Shown here in pieces: positions 47,525-54,984 of a stretch of DNA of 64,000 nt (positions within the stretch are counted from its first letter, which is position 1; each line of letters begins with the position of its first letter). The stretch is from JAADJA01 sp963840975 (lineage in GTDB: Bacteria; Bacteroidota; Bacteroidia; Bacteroidales; JAADJA01). The notes beneath the pieces were generated by a model. The model did not search any database. It was not told where the DNA came from and saw only the letters and a program-made list of their open reading frames with translations. The stretch is from positions 310,001 through 374,000 of the forward strand of contig CAWJBC010000017.1 of the NCBI GenBank assembly GCA_963840975.1, in the 5' to 3' direction. The position numbers were made by a program, and so were the translations under genes.

Positions 47525-48068
47525 AAAATAATATCTTCATCATAACCGGTCATCAGGGCAGCGGGAAAACAACATTTCTGAGTCATCTTATCCGGGAACT
47601 AAAAGGGCTGGAATTGCGGTTTCCGGAATTTTATCTGAAGGATATTGGGAGCAAAATATTAGATCACGATTTGAATTGGTTGATTTAACAACCGGTAGCA
47701 GAAAATTATTTTGCACAAGAGAAAAACAGTTGGGCTGGGAAAGCGTTGGCCACTTTTATTTTAATCCTGAGGCGTTAACTTTTGGCAATAGAGCGCTCCT
47801 GCCATCGGGTCTGCAGAATACTCAGGTTATCGTAATTGATGAAGTCGGTCCTTTTGAATTGCAGGGTGGCGGCTGGTCGGATGCAATCGAAAATATTGCG
47901 GAAGAATTGCCGCAAATCCCATTGATTCTGATCGTACGTATAAGTTTGTTACAATCGGTGATAGAACATTACAGTATGGAGTCGGTTGAAATTATTCCCG
48001 CTAATGATACCTATTTAAAAGAGTCGGTTGATAAAATCGTTACACATATCCGGAAAAGAGAAGGGTGA
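47521..48068 (+). pseudogene. THEP1-like P-loop NTPase, frameshifted
   Basis: The ATG at 47521 opens a P-loop protein (FIITGHQGSGKTTFLSHLI), but after about 35 codons the frame fails. From about 47610 the family sequence continues in another frame (AGIAVSGILSEGYWEQN) through VDLTTGSRKLFC, ALTFGNRALLP, the Walker B-like VIVIDEVGPFELQGGGW and PLILIVRISLL to the stop at 48066-48068. One missing base near AAAAGGGCTGG (47605-47615) would restore about 183 residues. This looks like the NTPase_1/THEP1 nucleoside-triphosphatase family. Start overlaps queA, so it was cotranscribed. Single-base loss beside a homopolymer may be real or an assembly error. Confidence 0.75.
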
Positions 48069-48074
48069 TGACTA

Positions 48075-48295
48075 AAGCGTTCAGATAATTTCTCTGAACC
48101 GATAACAGCCCTTCTTTTTCAATGGATTTGGCTAAATAATCATTACAACCGGCGTTTAAATCTTATTCATTATCCCGGGCTTGGCAAAGGTCTTCTCGGC
48201 AATTACAGGCATATCCCGGCGGTAATTTTTATAGGAGCAATTTCTTCCCATAGCTATTCATTTCGGGCAACTGTATATCCATTAAAAAGATTAAT
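48075..48295 (-). pseudogene. Remnant of a response-regulator receiver domain
   Basis: In the 436-base gap between the NTPase and the histidine kinase, minus-strand translation gives broken but clear receiver-domain pieces: INLFLMDIQLPEMN (phosphoacceptor Asp region), then in a shifted frame DMPVIAEKTFAKPG, and finally NAGCNDYLAKSIEKEGLLSV and RNYLNAL. Frame changes and a stop separate them. It lies directly after the kinase gene on the same strand, so the kinase may once have been a hybrid. No clear match was found between 48296 and 48504. Confidence 0.65.
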
Positions 48296-48504
48296 GCTTA
48301 AATTGCGAATTCAAAGTTAACAGCATCAATGCTATGTAGTCTCAGAACCAGGAATCAAAATCTCTTTTATGAACACAGAAAATTTTCGCTAGCAACTTTG
48401 CAAACGCTGAGTAATGGTCCTCCACAATCAATTACTTTTAATTTCAAGCGCGAGTGAAGTTAGCTTATTAATAACTAAAATGGTATTACAATATCGTTTT
48501 AAAC

Positions 48505-49971
48505 TCAGGTGTTATAGGGAATTGAAAAATAGAAATTACTTCCCTGGTGTGGGGTGGAATTGACTTCAAGCTTACCACCCAAAAGTTCAACAAGTTTTTT
48601 TGAAATAGATAACCCTAATCCCGTACCTCCAAAGTCGCGTGTATGCGATTCCTGGATTTGCCGAAAGCGGGTAAATATCATCCCTGTGAATTCAGGGGAA
48701 ATTCCAATTCCGCTATCTTTTACATAGAACTGAATCCTTTGTTCGTTATGCTCCCGGATGATTTTATAACCGAATTCAACAAATCCCTCCTGGGTAAACT
48801 TAATGGCATTATCAATCAGATTCGATAAAATTTGTTTCAATCTGAAAGTATCCGTTAATATTAGAATATCTTCATTAGTATCAGGTTTTTCTACTCTAAA
48901 ATCCAGGTGGGTCTTTTTCGATGTTTCGAGTATCACCGAAAACGTGGAATAAAGTTCATTCATCACATTGTTCAGGCTGCATGTCCCTTTACTAATTTTT
49001 ATTTCGCCGGCTTCCACTTTTGAAATATCAAGGATGTCGTTGATTAGGTTCAATAACAGATTGCCCTTATTTTGAATTATATCAATGTATTCATTCAGGG
49101 TTTGAGCATTAATATTCGGATCTTTCATTAAATATGAAAATCCTATGATCGCATTCATTGGAGTTCTAATCTCGTGCGACATATTGGATAAAAAAGCGGA
49201 TTTCAGTCTGTCCGATTCTTCGGCTTTTTCTTTGGCTTCATACAACCGGGTATTTGCTTCCTCCAATTCCTGAGTGCGGTGTTGTACCAATTCTTCCAGA
49301 TTTTCCTGATAAACCAGCAGCTCTTTTTGGGCTTCGTTGATCTCTTTGTTTTGTTCAAGAATCTTATCCCGTTGCAATATCACCATTTGCCTTTCCTGGT
49401 CATAACTCCTGACAATAAAGGAACCGATGAAAGCTATCAATCCTATGCTGAACAATGCAGTAAAATAAAGATCCAGATACTTTGACTCTGCATCCGCATA
49501 GTAGATTACTAATTCCGGGTGAAGGTATTCCCATAAATATAATGCCGTTACGGTAATTACAACCACAACGAGCGCCGTTATCCGGCTCGGTCCGCGGGTT
49601 AATAAAATGTAAACCAGCAAGGCGGTAGCGATTACATACGAAACCGGGCCGCTGCTTCCACCATTAATAAACCAGAGGAAAGTCAAAGTCAATAAGGAAA
49701 TAAAAATATAAGGGAGTATGAGTATTTTGTATACCCCCTTTCTGACCGAAAGATAGTAGAAAATAAAATAAACAACTGTGGTAACAGAAGTAGTTAAAAT
49801 GAGAACCGGATGAAGGGAAAGCGAAATGTTGATGGCAGTTGCAAGTAAGCCTGCCATCGCTCCGACAAAACTTGCTGCAATAAAAACGCGGTGTTCAATG
49901 GTATAGTTTTCCGGATTCCTTATCAGGGTTTTCATGAGCCATTCAAATAATGTCAGCCCTTTGTTGTGCAT
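48505..49971 (-). CDS. Membrane sensor histidine kinase
   Basis: Two-component sensor kinase of 488 residues with a membrane-embedded N-terminus (about six helices, residues 27-190) and no obvious periplasmic sensor domain, so the input is probably membrane-derived. A coiled linker (VLQRDKILEQNKEINEAQKE) precedes HisKA, with the phospho-His in LSNMSHEIRTPMNAIIGFS. The ATPase boxes are QILSNLIDNAIKFT, VKDSGIGIS and GTGLGLSISKKLVELLGG. It ends at FYFSIPYNT without a receiver domain, although receiver fragments lie just downstream. No intact regulator gene is adjacent, so the partner is unknown. Confidence 0.92.
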   Translation of the reverse strand: MHNKGLTLFEWLMKTLIRNPENYTIEHRVFIAASFVGAMAGLLATAINISLSLHPVLILTTSVTTVVYFIFYYLSVRKGVYKILILPYIFISLLTLTFLWFINGGSSGPVSYVIATALLVYILLTRGPSRITALVVVVITVTALYLWEYLHPELVIYYADAESKYLDLYFTALFSIGLIAFIGSFIVRSYDQERQMVILQRDKILEQNKEINEAQKELLVYQENLEELVQHRTQELEEANTRLYEAKEKAEESDRLKSAFLSNMSHEIRTPMNAIIGFSYLMKDPNINAQTLNEYIDIIQNKGNLLLNLINDILDISKVEAGEIKISKGTCSLNNVMNELYSTFSVILETSKKTHLDFRVEKPDTNEDILILTDTFRLKQILSNLIDNAIKFTQEGFVEFGYKIIREHNEQRIQFYVKDSGIGISPEFTGMIFTRFRQIQESHTRDFGGTGLGLSISKKLVELLGGKLEVNSTPHQGSNFYFSIPYNT

Positions 49972-50065
49972 GTTATATGTGTGTTAATGCGTTCCGGAAA
50001 TTCCGATACAATTATATTAAAATTTATTGATATAAAAATTATTCATGAAGAATAATTACAATTCC

Positions 50066-50073
50066 TAATTTTG
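50066..50073 (+). promoter_or_regulatory. Candidate -7 promoter box for mobA
   Basis: TAATTTTG matches TAnnTTTG and ends 16 bases before the mobA ATG at 50090, implying a short leader. Confidence 0.5.
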
Positions 50074-50089
50074 CCAAAATTTGGAATTT

Positions 50090-50695
50090 ATGGGTGTGAC
50101 CGGAATCCTTTTATCAGGTGGAAAAAGCAGCAGAATGAAAAAGGAAAAAGGAAAATGTCTGTTGAAAGGGAAACCTCTGATTGAATATTCGGTCGAACTT
50201 TTAAGAGATATTTGTGATTCTGTTATTATTAGTGCCAATAGCAACGACTATAACTATTTAGGCTGCCGGGTTGTGTACGATGAAATGGAGAGTAAAGGAC
50301 CTGCTAGCGGGATTTATTCCGGATTGAAAGCTTCTGAAACAAACGGCAATCTAATCCTTTCATGCGATATGCCTATGATAACATCAGAACTTATAAGGTA
50401 TATTTTAACTTTTGATAAAAATGTGGATGCCGTTGTTCCGGTCTTCAATGGCTTTCCTGAGCCTTTGTGCGCATTCTACAGTAAAAGCTGCCTCCCTGTT
50501 TTTGGCAACTCATTAAAGACAAGTAATTTTAAACTTCAAAACATCATCAGGGAATTAAATTGCTTATTCATTGAAATAGAGCCGTCTCTGAACTTCTACA
50601 CGGAGACCCTGTTTACAAATGTTAACACTCCGGAAGATCTTATGAAACTAGAATTACAATTAACAAACAACACTTTCGGTGATGCAAAATCGTGA
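50090..50695 (+). CDS. mobA: Molybdenum cofactor guanylyltransferase MobA
   Basis: Attaches GMP to molybdopterin to form the guanine-dinucleotide cofactor used by DMSO-reductase-family enzymes. The start is the ATG at 50090 (an in-frame TTG lies nine bases upstream). The nucleotide-binding N-terminus reads GILLSGGKSSRMKKEKGKC, close to the family GGxSxRMGxDK. The metal/nucleotide Asp is in LILSCDMPMI, followed by AVVPVFNGFPEPLCAFYSKS and a C-terminal FTNVNTPEDLMKLE. The 201-residue length is normal. Its 3' end overlaps the next gene by 14 bases. It would serve the molybdopterin oxidoreductase encoded 8.4 kb downstream. Confidence 0.92.
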   Translation: MGVTGILLSGGKSSRMKKEKGKCLLKGKPLIEYSVELLRDICDSVIISANSNDYNYLGCRVVYDEMESKGPASGIYSGLKASETNGNLILSCDMPMITSELIRYILTFDKNVDAVVPVFNGFPEPLCAFYSKSCLPVFGNSLKTSNFKLQNIIRELNCLFIEIEPSLNFYTETLFTNVNTPEDLMKLELQLTNNTFGDAKS

Positions 50696-51893
50696 TAACA
50701 ATAAACCCCCGCTTGACTCTGTGTGGCTGAAAGCGGCTGTTGTAGGTGGGTTATGGGCATCCGTTGAGATCATAATCGGAAGTTTTTTTCACAATCTTCG
50801 AATACCTTTTGCCGGTTCAATTTTAGCCATGAACGGAACGCTTCTTATGGTTGCCTTTTACCAGTTGTGGCCGGAAAAAGGACTAATCTGGCGAGCTGGG
50901 TTGATTTGCGCCCTTATGAAATCCATCTCACCCAGCGCAGTCATACTCGGTCCTATGATTGGAATAATGATGGAAGCTTTGATAATTGAAATTTTTATCC
51001 GCTTTTTGGGGAACAACATTATTTCCTTAGCTATTGCGGGAGCTTTGAGCGTTTCGAGTGCGCTTTTCCACAAAGTTGCAAGCTTGCTCATCCTTTACGG
51101 GTTTAATATTGTAAACATTTATGTTGACATGTTTCATTATTTTACCAAACAACTTGGAATTCATGATGCTGATCCCTGGATTTTGATCCTAACCGTTTCT
51201 GCTACCTATACAATTCTTGGAGTTACATCAGCCATTTCGGGCTATATTATTGGACGAAGATCTTTAACGATGGATTTCGAAAACAAAGGTTACCTTCCGG
51301 AAAAAATTGATAAACAAAACATTTTATCCATTGATCCTCATCAAAAATTTTCAGTAGTTTTATTTTTTGTTCATCTGGTCTTCATACCAGCCGGTTTGAT
51401 GGCAATGAACTTTCTTCAGCCAATATTTACGGTTCCAGTCATACTTGCTTATTCCTTTTTTTGTGTTTACAAATATAAACGGTCATTACGGCGGCTGTTA
51501 AAGCCGGTGTTTTGGATGCAGTTGCTGTTTATTCTGTTGTTGGCATCTATCAACTGGAAAGAAATTTCGAATGGAGGCGCCGTGTTTGGGTTGCGGGGAT
51601 TGGGAATCGGGCTTGAAATGATCCTGAGAGCTGTTTTTGTAGTGGTCGCCTTTTCATCGCTGAGTGTAGAAATGCGCAATCCGGTAATACGGGATGTCCT
51701 GTTTAAAAAGGGATTCGATAAAATATACATGACACTGGGTTTGTCTTTTTCGGCACTGCCTGTAATGATTTCTGCCATGCCCAAACCACGGTACTTTTTG
51801 TGGAATCCTGGCAAAAGTTTTTCAATTATGATGATCCAGGCAAAAGAATGGCTGATGGTGTTTGAAACAAAATTAAACACTCACAATCCCTAA
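50682..51893 (+). CDS. Membrane protein resembling an ECF transporter S-T fusion
   Basis: A 403-residue, roughly ten-helix membrane protein without certain identification. The N-terminal half (WLKAAVVGGLWASVEIIIGS; GPMIGIMMEALIIEIFIRFL; AIAGALSVSSALFHKVASLL) resembles substrate-binding S components of energy-coupling-factor transporters. The C-terminal half (GLRGLGIGLEMILRAVFVVV; SSLSVEMRNPVIRDVLFKKG; IYMTLGLSFSALPVMISAMP) resembles the EcfT/CbiQ coupling subunit. No EcfA-type ATPase is next to it. ATG at 50682 is chosen over GTG at 50679. It overlaps mobA by 14 bases, so molybdate, cofactor-precursor or vitamin uptake is a reasonable guess, not a demonstrated role. Confidence 0.6.
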   Translation: MQNRDNNKPPLDSVWLKAAVVGGLWASVEIIIGSFFHNLRIPFAGSILAMNGTLLMVAFYQLWPEKGLIWRAGLICALMKSISPSAVILGPMIGIMMEALIIEIFIRFLGNNIISLAIAGALSVSSALFHKVASLLILYGFNIVNIYVDMFHYFTKQLGIHDADPWILILTVSATYTILGVTSAISGYIIGRRSLTMDFENKGYLPEKIDKQNILSIDPHQKFSVVLFFVHLVFIPAGLMAMNFLQPIFTVPVILAYSFFCVYKYKRSLRRLLKPVFWMQLLFILLLASINWKEISNGGAVFGLRGLGIGLEMILRAVFVVVAFSSLSVEMRNPVIRDVLFKKGFDKIYMTLGLSFSALPVMISAMPKPRYFLWNPGKSFSIMMIQAKEWLMVFETKLNTHNP

Positions 51894-51916
51894 ATTTAAA
51901 TCAAGGGTAAACCGAA

Positions 51917-52417
51917 TCAGGTAAAAATGATTTGGCTGCCTTCGCCACCTGCCCTTTCATAAAACTCTCCTACGGTAATAATTCCTTTCACATGTTCGCT
52001 TAAATCTTCTTTTTTTACCTTGAACATATCAGCCGCTAATTTACAGGCATAAAGGTTTCCTCCACCTGCAACAAACAGTTCGAGGAATTCACTTACCGGC
52101 GGAACATCCAGTTTATCCATTTCTTTTTTCATCATGGATGACACCATGGCTTCCATGCCTGGAATTATCCCCAGCCAGGTTGGCATTCGGGCGCCTCCGG
52201 GTAAACGCATTGCAGGATTGCCTACAACCCCGGTATGAAGTTTATCCATCCGGTTTTTTATTATGGCTTCAAGACCAAAAAAGGTAAAAAAGAGATTGCA
52301 TTCGATACCTTCCATTACCGCTCCATTACCCATTACCAGTGAAGCATATACATCTTCAATAGTGCCTTTTGCACAAATGATACTGACTTTTTTTACAGGA
52401 TGCTTGTTTTCTGACAT
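51917..52417 (-). CDS. DsrE/DsrF-like sulfur-handling protein
   Basis: A 166-residue cytoplasmic protein of the DsrE/DrsE-like family, which carries sulfane sulfur on cysteine. Opening strand KVSIICAKGTIEDVYASLVM, then EGIECNLFFTFFGLEAIIK, and the likely sulfur-carrying Cys125 in GGNLYACKLAADMF, at the place of the family's conserved active cysteine. The C-terminal ITVGEFYERAGGEGSQIIF closes the fold. Last gene of the minus-strand set SQR-DUF1641-TusE-DsrE. The neighbourhood supports a sulfur-relay role. It is related to, but not the same as, the DsrEFH complex subunits. Confidence 0.88.
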   Translation of the reverse strand: MSENKHPVKKVSIICAKGTIEDVYASLVMGNGAVMEGIECNLFFTFFGLEAIIKNRMDKLHTGVVGNPAMRLPGGARMPTWLGIIPGMEAMVSSMMKKEMDKLDVPPVSEFLELFVAGGGNLYACKLAADMFKVKKEDLSEHVKGIITVGEFYERAGGEGSQIIFT

Positions 52418-52525
52418 GATTATTTAATTTAATGATTGTAAAATCGTTTTAGTAACATGAAAATCCCAGACATAAAATCAAACAAATTGGATTTTAATCT
52501 CGCCATACGATTGATGGAATTTAGA

Positions 52526-52837
52526 CTATACGCAACTTGTTGGTTTAGGAATTCCGGCAATCTTGGTTGACTTCTTTAAGGGCGCTCCAGGAAACATCTG
52601 ATAAAATGTCTTTACATCCACTATCCCTGATTTGTTGATCCCACGGATGGAAAGCTGCTCTCCGGAGTTAAAGCGGTTCCGCAGATATTCAAGCATATCA
52701 AAATGTTTATCTGTTAGTTCAACGCCTTCCTCTTTTGCAATTGCCACAGCAATTTCTTTTGTCCACTGAGTGGGATCATTAAAGTAACCTTCATCGTTGA
52801 CGTCAATAGTCACGCCTGCATAAGTTTTTTGTGCCAT
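52526..52837 (-). CDS. TusE/DsrC-like sulfur-relay protein lacking the second cysteine
   Basis: A 103-residue protein of the DsrC/TusE family, starting at ATG 52837 (MAQKTYAGVTIDVNDEGYF; the frame is open to 52969 but the extra residues do not fit). It has the helical DPTQWTKEIAVAIAKEEGVE, the family DMLEYLRNRF and the C-terminal arm KIAGIPKPTSCV with the penultimate Cys102. In dissimilatory DsrC a second cysteine sits eleven residues earlier; here that position is Thr91. It therefore matches TusE-type one-cysteine carriers rather than trisulfide-forming DsrC. Third in the SQR-DUF1641-TusE-DsrE set on the minus strand. Confidence 0.9.
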   Translation of the reverse strand: MAQKTYAGVTIDVNDEGYFNDPTQWTKEIAVAIAKEEGVELTDKHFDMLEYLRNRFNSGEQLSIRGINKSGIVDVKTFYQMFPGAPLKKSTKIAGIPKPTSCV

Positions 52838-52872
52838 AATTATCAATTTTAATTGTTTGTTATTTATTTGAA

Positions 52873-53541
52873 TTATTTTTCTTCCTGGGATAATTTTTTT
52901 AGAAATGTGATCATAAAACCAATGCCTTTTTTCATTTCGGGTGATCTCATTTCTTTCATAGCCTTCCATAGTGAATATTCCGGAATGTCTTTGGTGTCAA
53001 GATTTTTAAAGACTTTTACGGCATTGTTCATAGCAGAAAGTACATCCGGTTGAGTCATTCCCTTAACCGTTTCAAGGATTATTACAATATTATCAGCGAA
53101 ATCTTTAACATCCTGCACCGAAAAATGGGTAACAATATTGTCCAGCGTCCTGGAAAGTTCCCTGAAGAAATCAATATAACCTTTTTGCTCCAGTTCATGC
53201 AATTTCTGGATGGCATCCAAACCGACCTGCCGGGCAATGGGTGAGGCATCTTTAAGGAAATCATTGATACTTTCAAGGGTGTCGAGGAATTCATTGATGT
53301 TGTCAATGTTTCGGATTAAACGTATCCCCATTCCGGCTAATGCTTCACCATTGAGTTCCACACCGGCTTTATCCAGTTCAATTACAGAATTTTTAAAAAC
53401 ATCTTTTCCTATAATTGAAAGGTCATCAACCAGATCTTTGGTGGCTTCGCGACTTTGTTTCTGGATAAAGATCTCCTCTAAAATAAGATCAAGTTTTTTA
53501 TTGATCTCATCAATCTGAAGCTGAATTTTTTGTTCAGTCAT
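52873..53541 (-). CDS. DUF1641 domain protein
   Basis: A 222-residue, mostly helical soluble protein with the DUF1641 block in its middle (TLDNIVTHFSVQDVKDFADN; LETVKGMTQPDVLSAMNNAV; LDTKDIPEYSLWKAMKEMRS). The N-terminus is a coiled coil (KIQLQIDEINKKLDLILEEI). Biochemical function is unknown; in other genomes such genes neighbour sulfide:quinone oxidoreductase-like or formate dehydrogenase genes. Here it lies between the SQR-like flavoprotein (86-base gap) and the TusE-like gene (35-base gap), which suggests an accessory role to the flavoprotein. Confidence 0.85.
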   Translation of the reverse strand: MTEQKIQLQIDEINKKLDLILEEIFIQKQSREATKDLVDDLSIIGKDVFKNSVIELDKAGVELNGEALAGMGIRLIRNIDNINEFLDTLESINDFLKDASPIARQVGLDAIQKLHELEQKGYIDFFRELSRTLDNIVTHFSVQDVKDFADNIVIILETVKGMTQPDVLSAMNNAVKVFKNLDTKDIPEYSLWKAMKEMRSPEMKKGIGFMITFLKKLSQEEK

Positions 53542-53627
53542 TTTCTTTCTGTTGTTAAATATTCAAGGTTTTCCGTTCTTTCAGTTGTTAAATCCCTGTT
53601 CAAAAAGAAGGAAAAAAAATAACCAAA

Positions 53628-54860
53628 TTATTCCATTTTTTTCCCAGCCATAGTCATCTGGGTATCAATCGGCATTTCTTTACCTTTTAATAAAATATGC
53701 CAGTAAATCCAGCGGAACATCAGCTTGCCATAATGGTTCATGCGACTCTCTTTGAGCAGTCCGAAAGGTCCAATTCCCGGAAAGGGAAATGAACCTGGCA
53801 AAGGTTCTGTATCGTAGTTAAAATCAATCAATGCACCTTTTCCATGACCCGTTTCGATATAGCAGTTTGAATGCCCGTCGAAACTACCGGTGAAAGGACG
53901 GTTTTCGATATAGCACATCAAATTCTCATGCAGAATGTCAGCCTGGAAATGCACAACAGAACCCGCTTTGGAAGTAGGGAAGTTACCCGTATCACCAATT
54001 ACAAAAATATTTTCAAACTGCGTGGATTGTAGCGTGTTCTTATCTGCGGGCGCAAAACCCAGATCGTCAGCCATTTCGCTGCGCTCTAACATAGCATCGC
54101 CCTTGTGTATTGGAATAGTGATAAGGCAGTCGAAATGTACTTCCTGCCCGCCATAATCCATGATTTTTTGGTTTTCATTATCAACTTCTGATAGGAAAAA
54201 ATCAGTAACAAGTTTTATATTCTTTTCTGCAAGCAGCCCGCCCAGCATCTTTGAGGCACGGGGTTTGGTGAAGGCTCCACCAAGGGGCGTTACATAAGTG
54301 ATATTGACTTTATCCCTCATGCTCCTTTCAATAAAAAATGCATCGGCAAAAAAGGAAAATTCCAGTGGAGCTACCGGACATTTTATCGGCATATCAGCAA
54401 TATTAACAACCAATTCCCCGCCTTCCCAGGTCTTAAAGAAATTAGCGAGAGCTTTGGCTCCTTCAATCGTATAAAAATCAAAAACTTTCCTGTGCCACAA
54501 TTCACCTTTCAAACCTGGTGTTTCTTCGGGTGATATACGGGTTCCTGTGGCAATAATTAAAATATCGTACTTTAAAACCTCTCCGTCTTTAAGTTTTACA
54601 TTTCTATTCTGACCATCCACTTTATCCACCTCGCTGAAAATGAGGTTAACACCTGAAGGTATGAAGTTATTTTTAGGCTTAACGACATCAGCTTCTTTAT
54701 AATATCCGAAAGGTATAAACAAAAATCCAGGTTGGTAGTAATGAATTTTTGATTGATCAACTATTGTGATATTCCATTCATCTCTTGGTAAATCCTTCCT
54801 CATTTTGTTGGCCATGATGGTTCCGCCAGTTCCGGCCCCAAGTATCAACAGTTTTTTCAT
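53628..54860 (-). CDS. Sulfide:quinone oxidoreductase-like flavoprotein
   Basis: FAD-dependent pyridine-nucleotide-disulfide family enzyme, likely membrane-associated, passing electrons between a sulfur compound and quinone. The FAD motif is KLLILGAGTGGTIMANKM, with IIATGTRISPEETPG and the second FAD segment NIFVIGDTGNFPTSKAGSVV. Two cysteines typical of SQR active sites are present: C161 in MPIKCPVAPLEF and C333 in HSNCYIETGHG. An amphipathic C-terminal segment (LMFRWIYWHILLKGKEMP) could dock to the membrane. The 410-residue length is normal. First gene of the SQR-DUF1641-TusE-DsrE set. A related persulfide- or polysulfide-active enzyme is also possible. Confidence 0.86.
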   Translation of the reverse strand: MKKLLILGAGTGGTIMANKMRKDLPRDEWNITIVDQSKIHYYQPGFLFIPFGYYKEADVVKPKNNFIPSGVNLIFSEVDKVDGQNRNVKLKDGEVLKYDILIIATGTRISPEETPGLKGELWHRKVFDFYTIEGAKALANFFKTWEGGELVVNIADMPIKCPVAPLEFSFFADAFFIERSMRDKVNITYVTPLGGAFTKPRASKMLGGLLAEKNIKLVTDFFLSEVDNENQKIMDYGGQEVHFDCLITIPIHKGDAMLERSEMADDLGFAPADKNTLQSTQFENIFVIGDTGNFPTSKAGSVVHFQADILHENLMCYIENRPFTGSFDGHSNCYIETGHGKGALIDFNYDTEPLPGSFPFPGIGPFGLLKESRMNHYGKLMFRWIYWHILLKGKEMPIDTQMTMAGKKME

Positions 54861-54984
54861 AGATTGTATCTTAAATATTAGGGTTCGTAAAATTAATCAA
54901 ATAAAGCGATATATAATAAACCAGAGCGGTCAAAATTATCTCTAAAATGTTTAATATGCAAATTTCTACATGTATGATTCACAA

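Noticed and set aside
52838..52969. Longer N-terminus for the TusE/DsrC-like protein
   Set aside because: The added residues overlap the DUF1641 gene and have no counterpart in the family, whose members begin near MAQKTYAGV.
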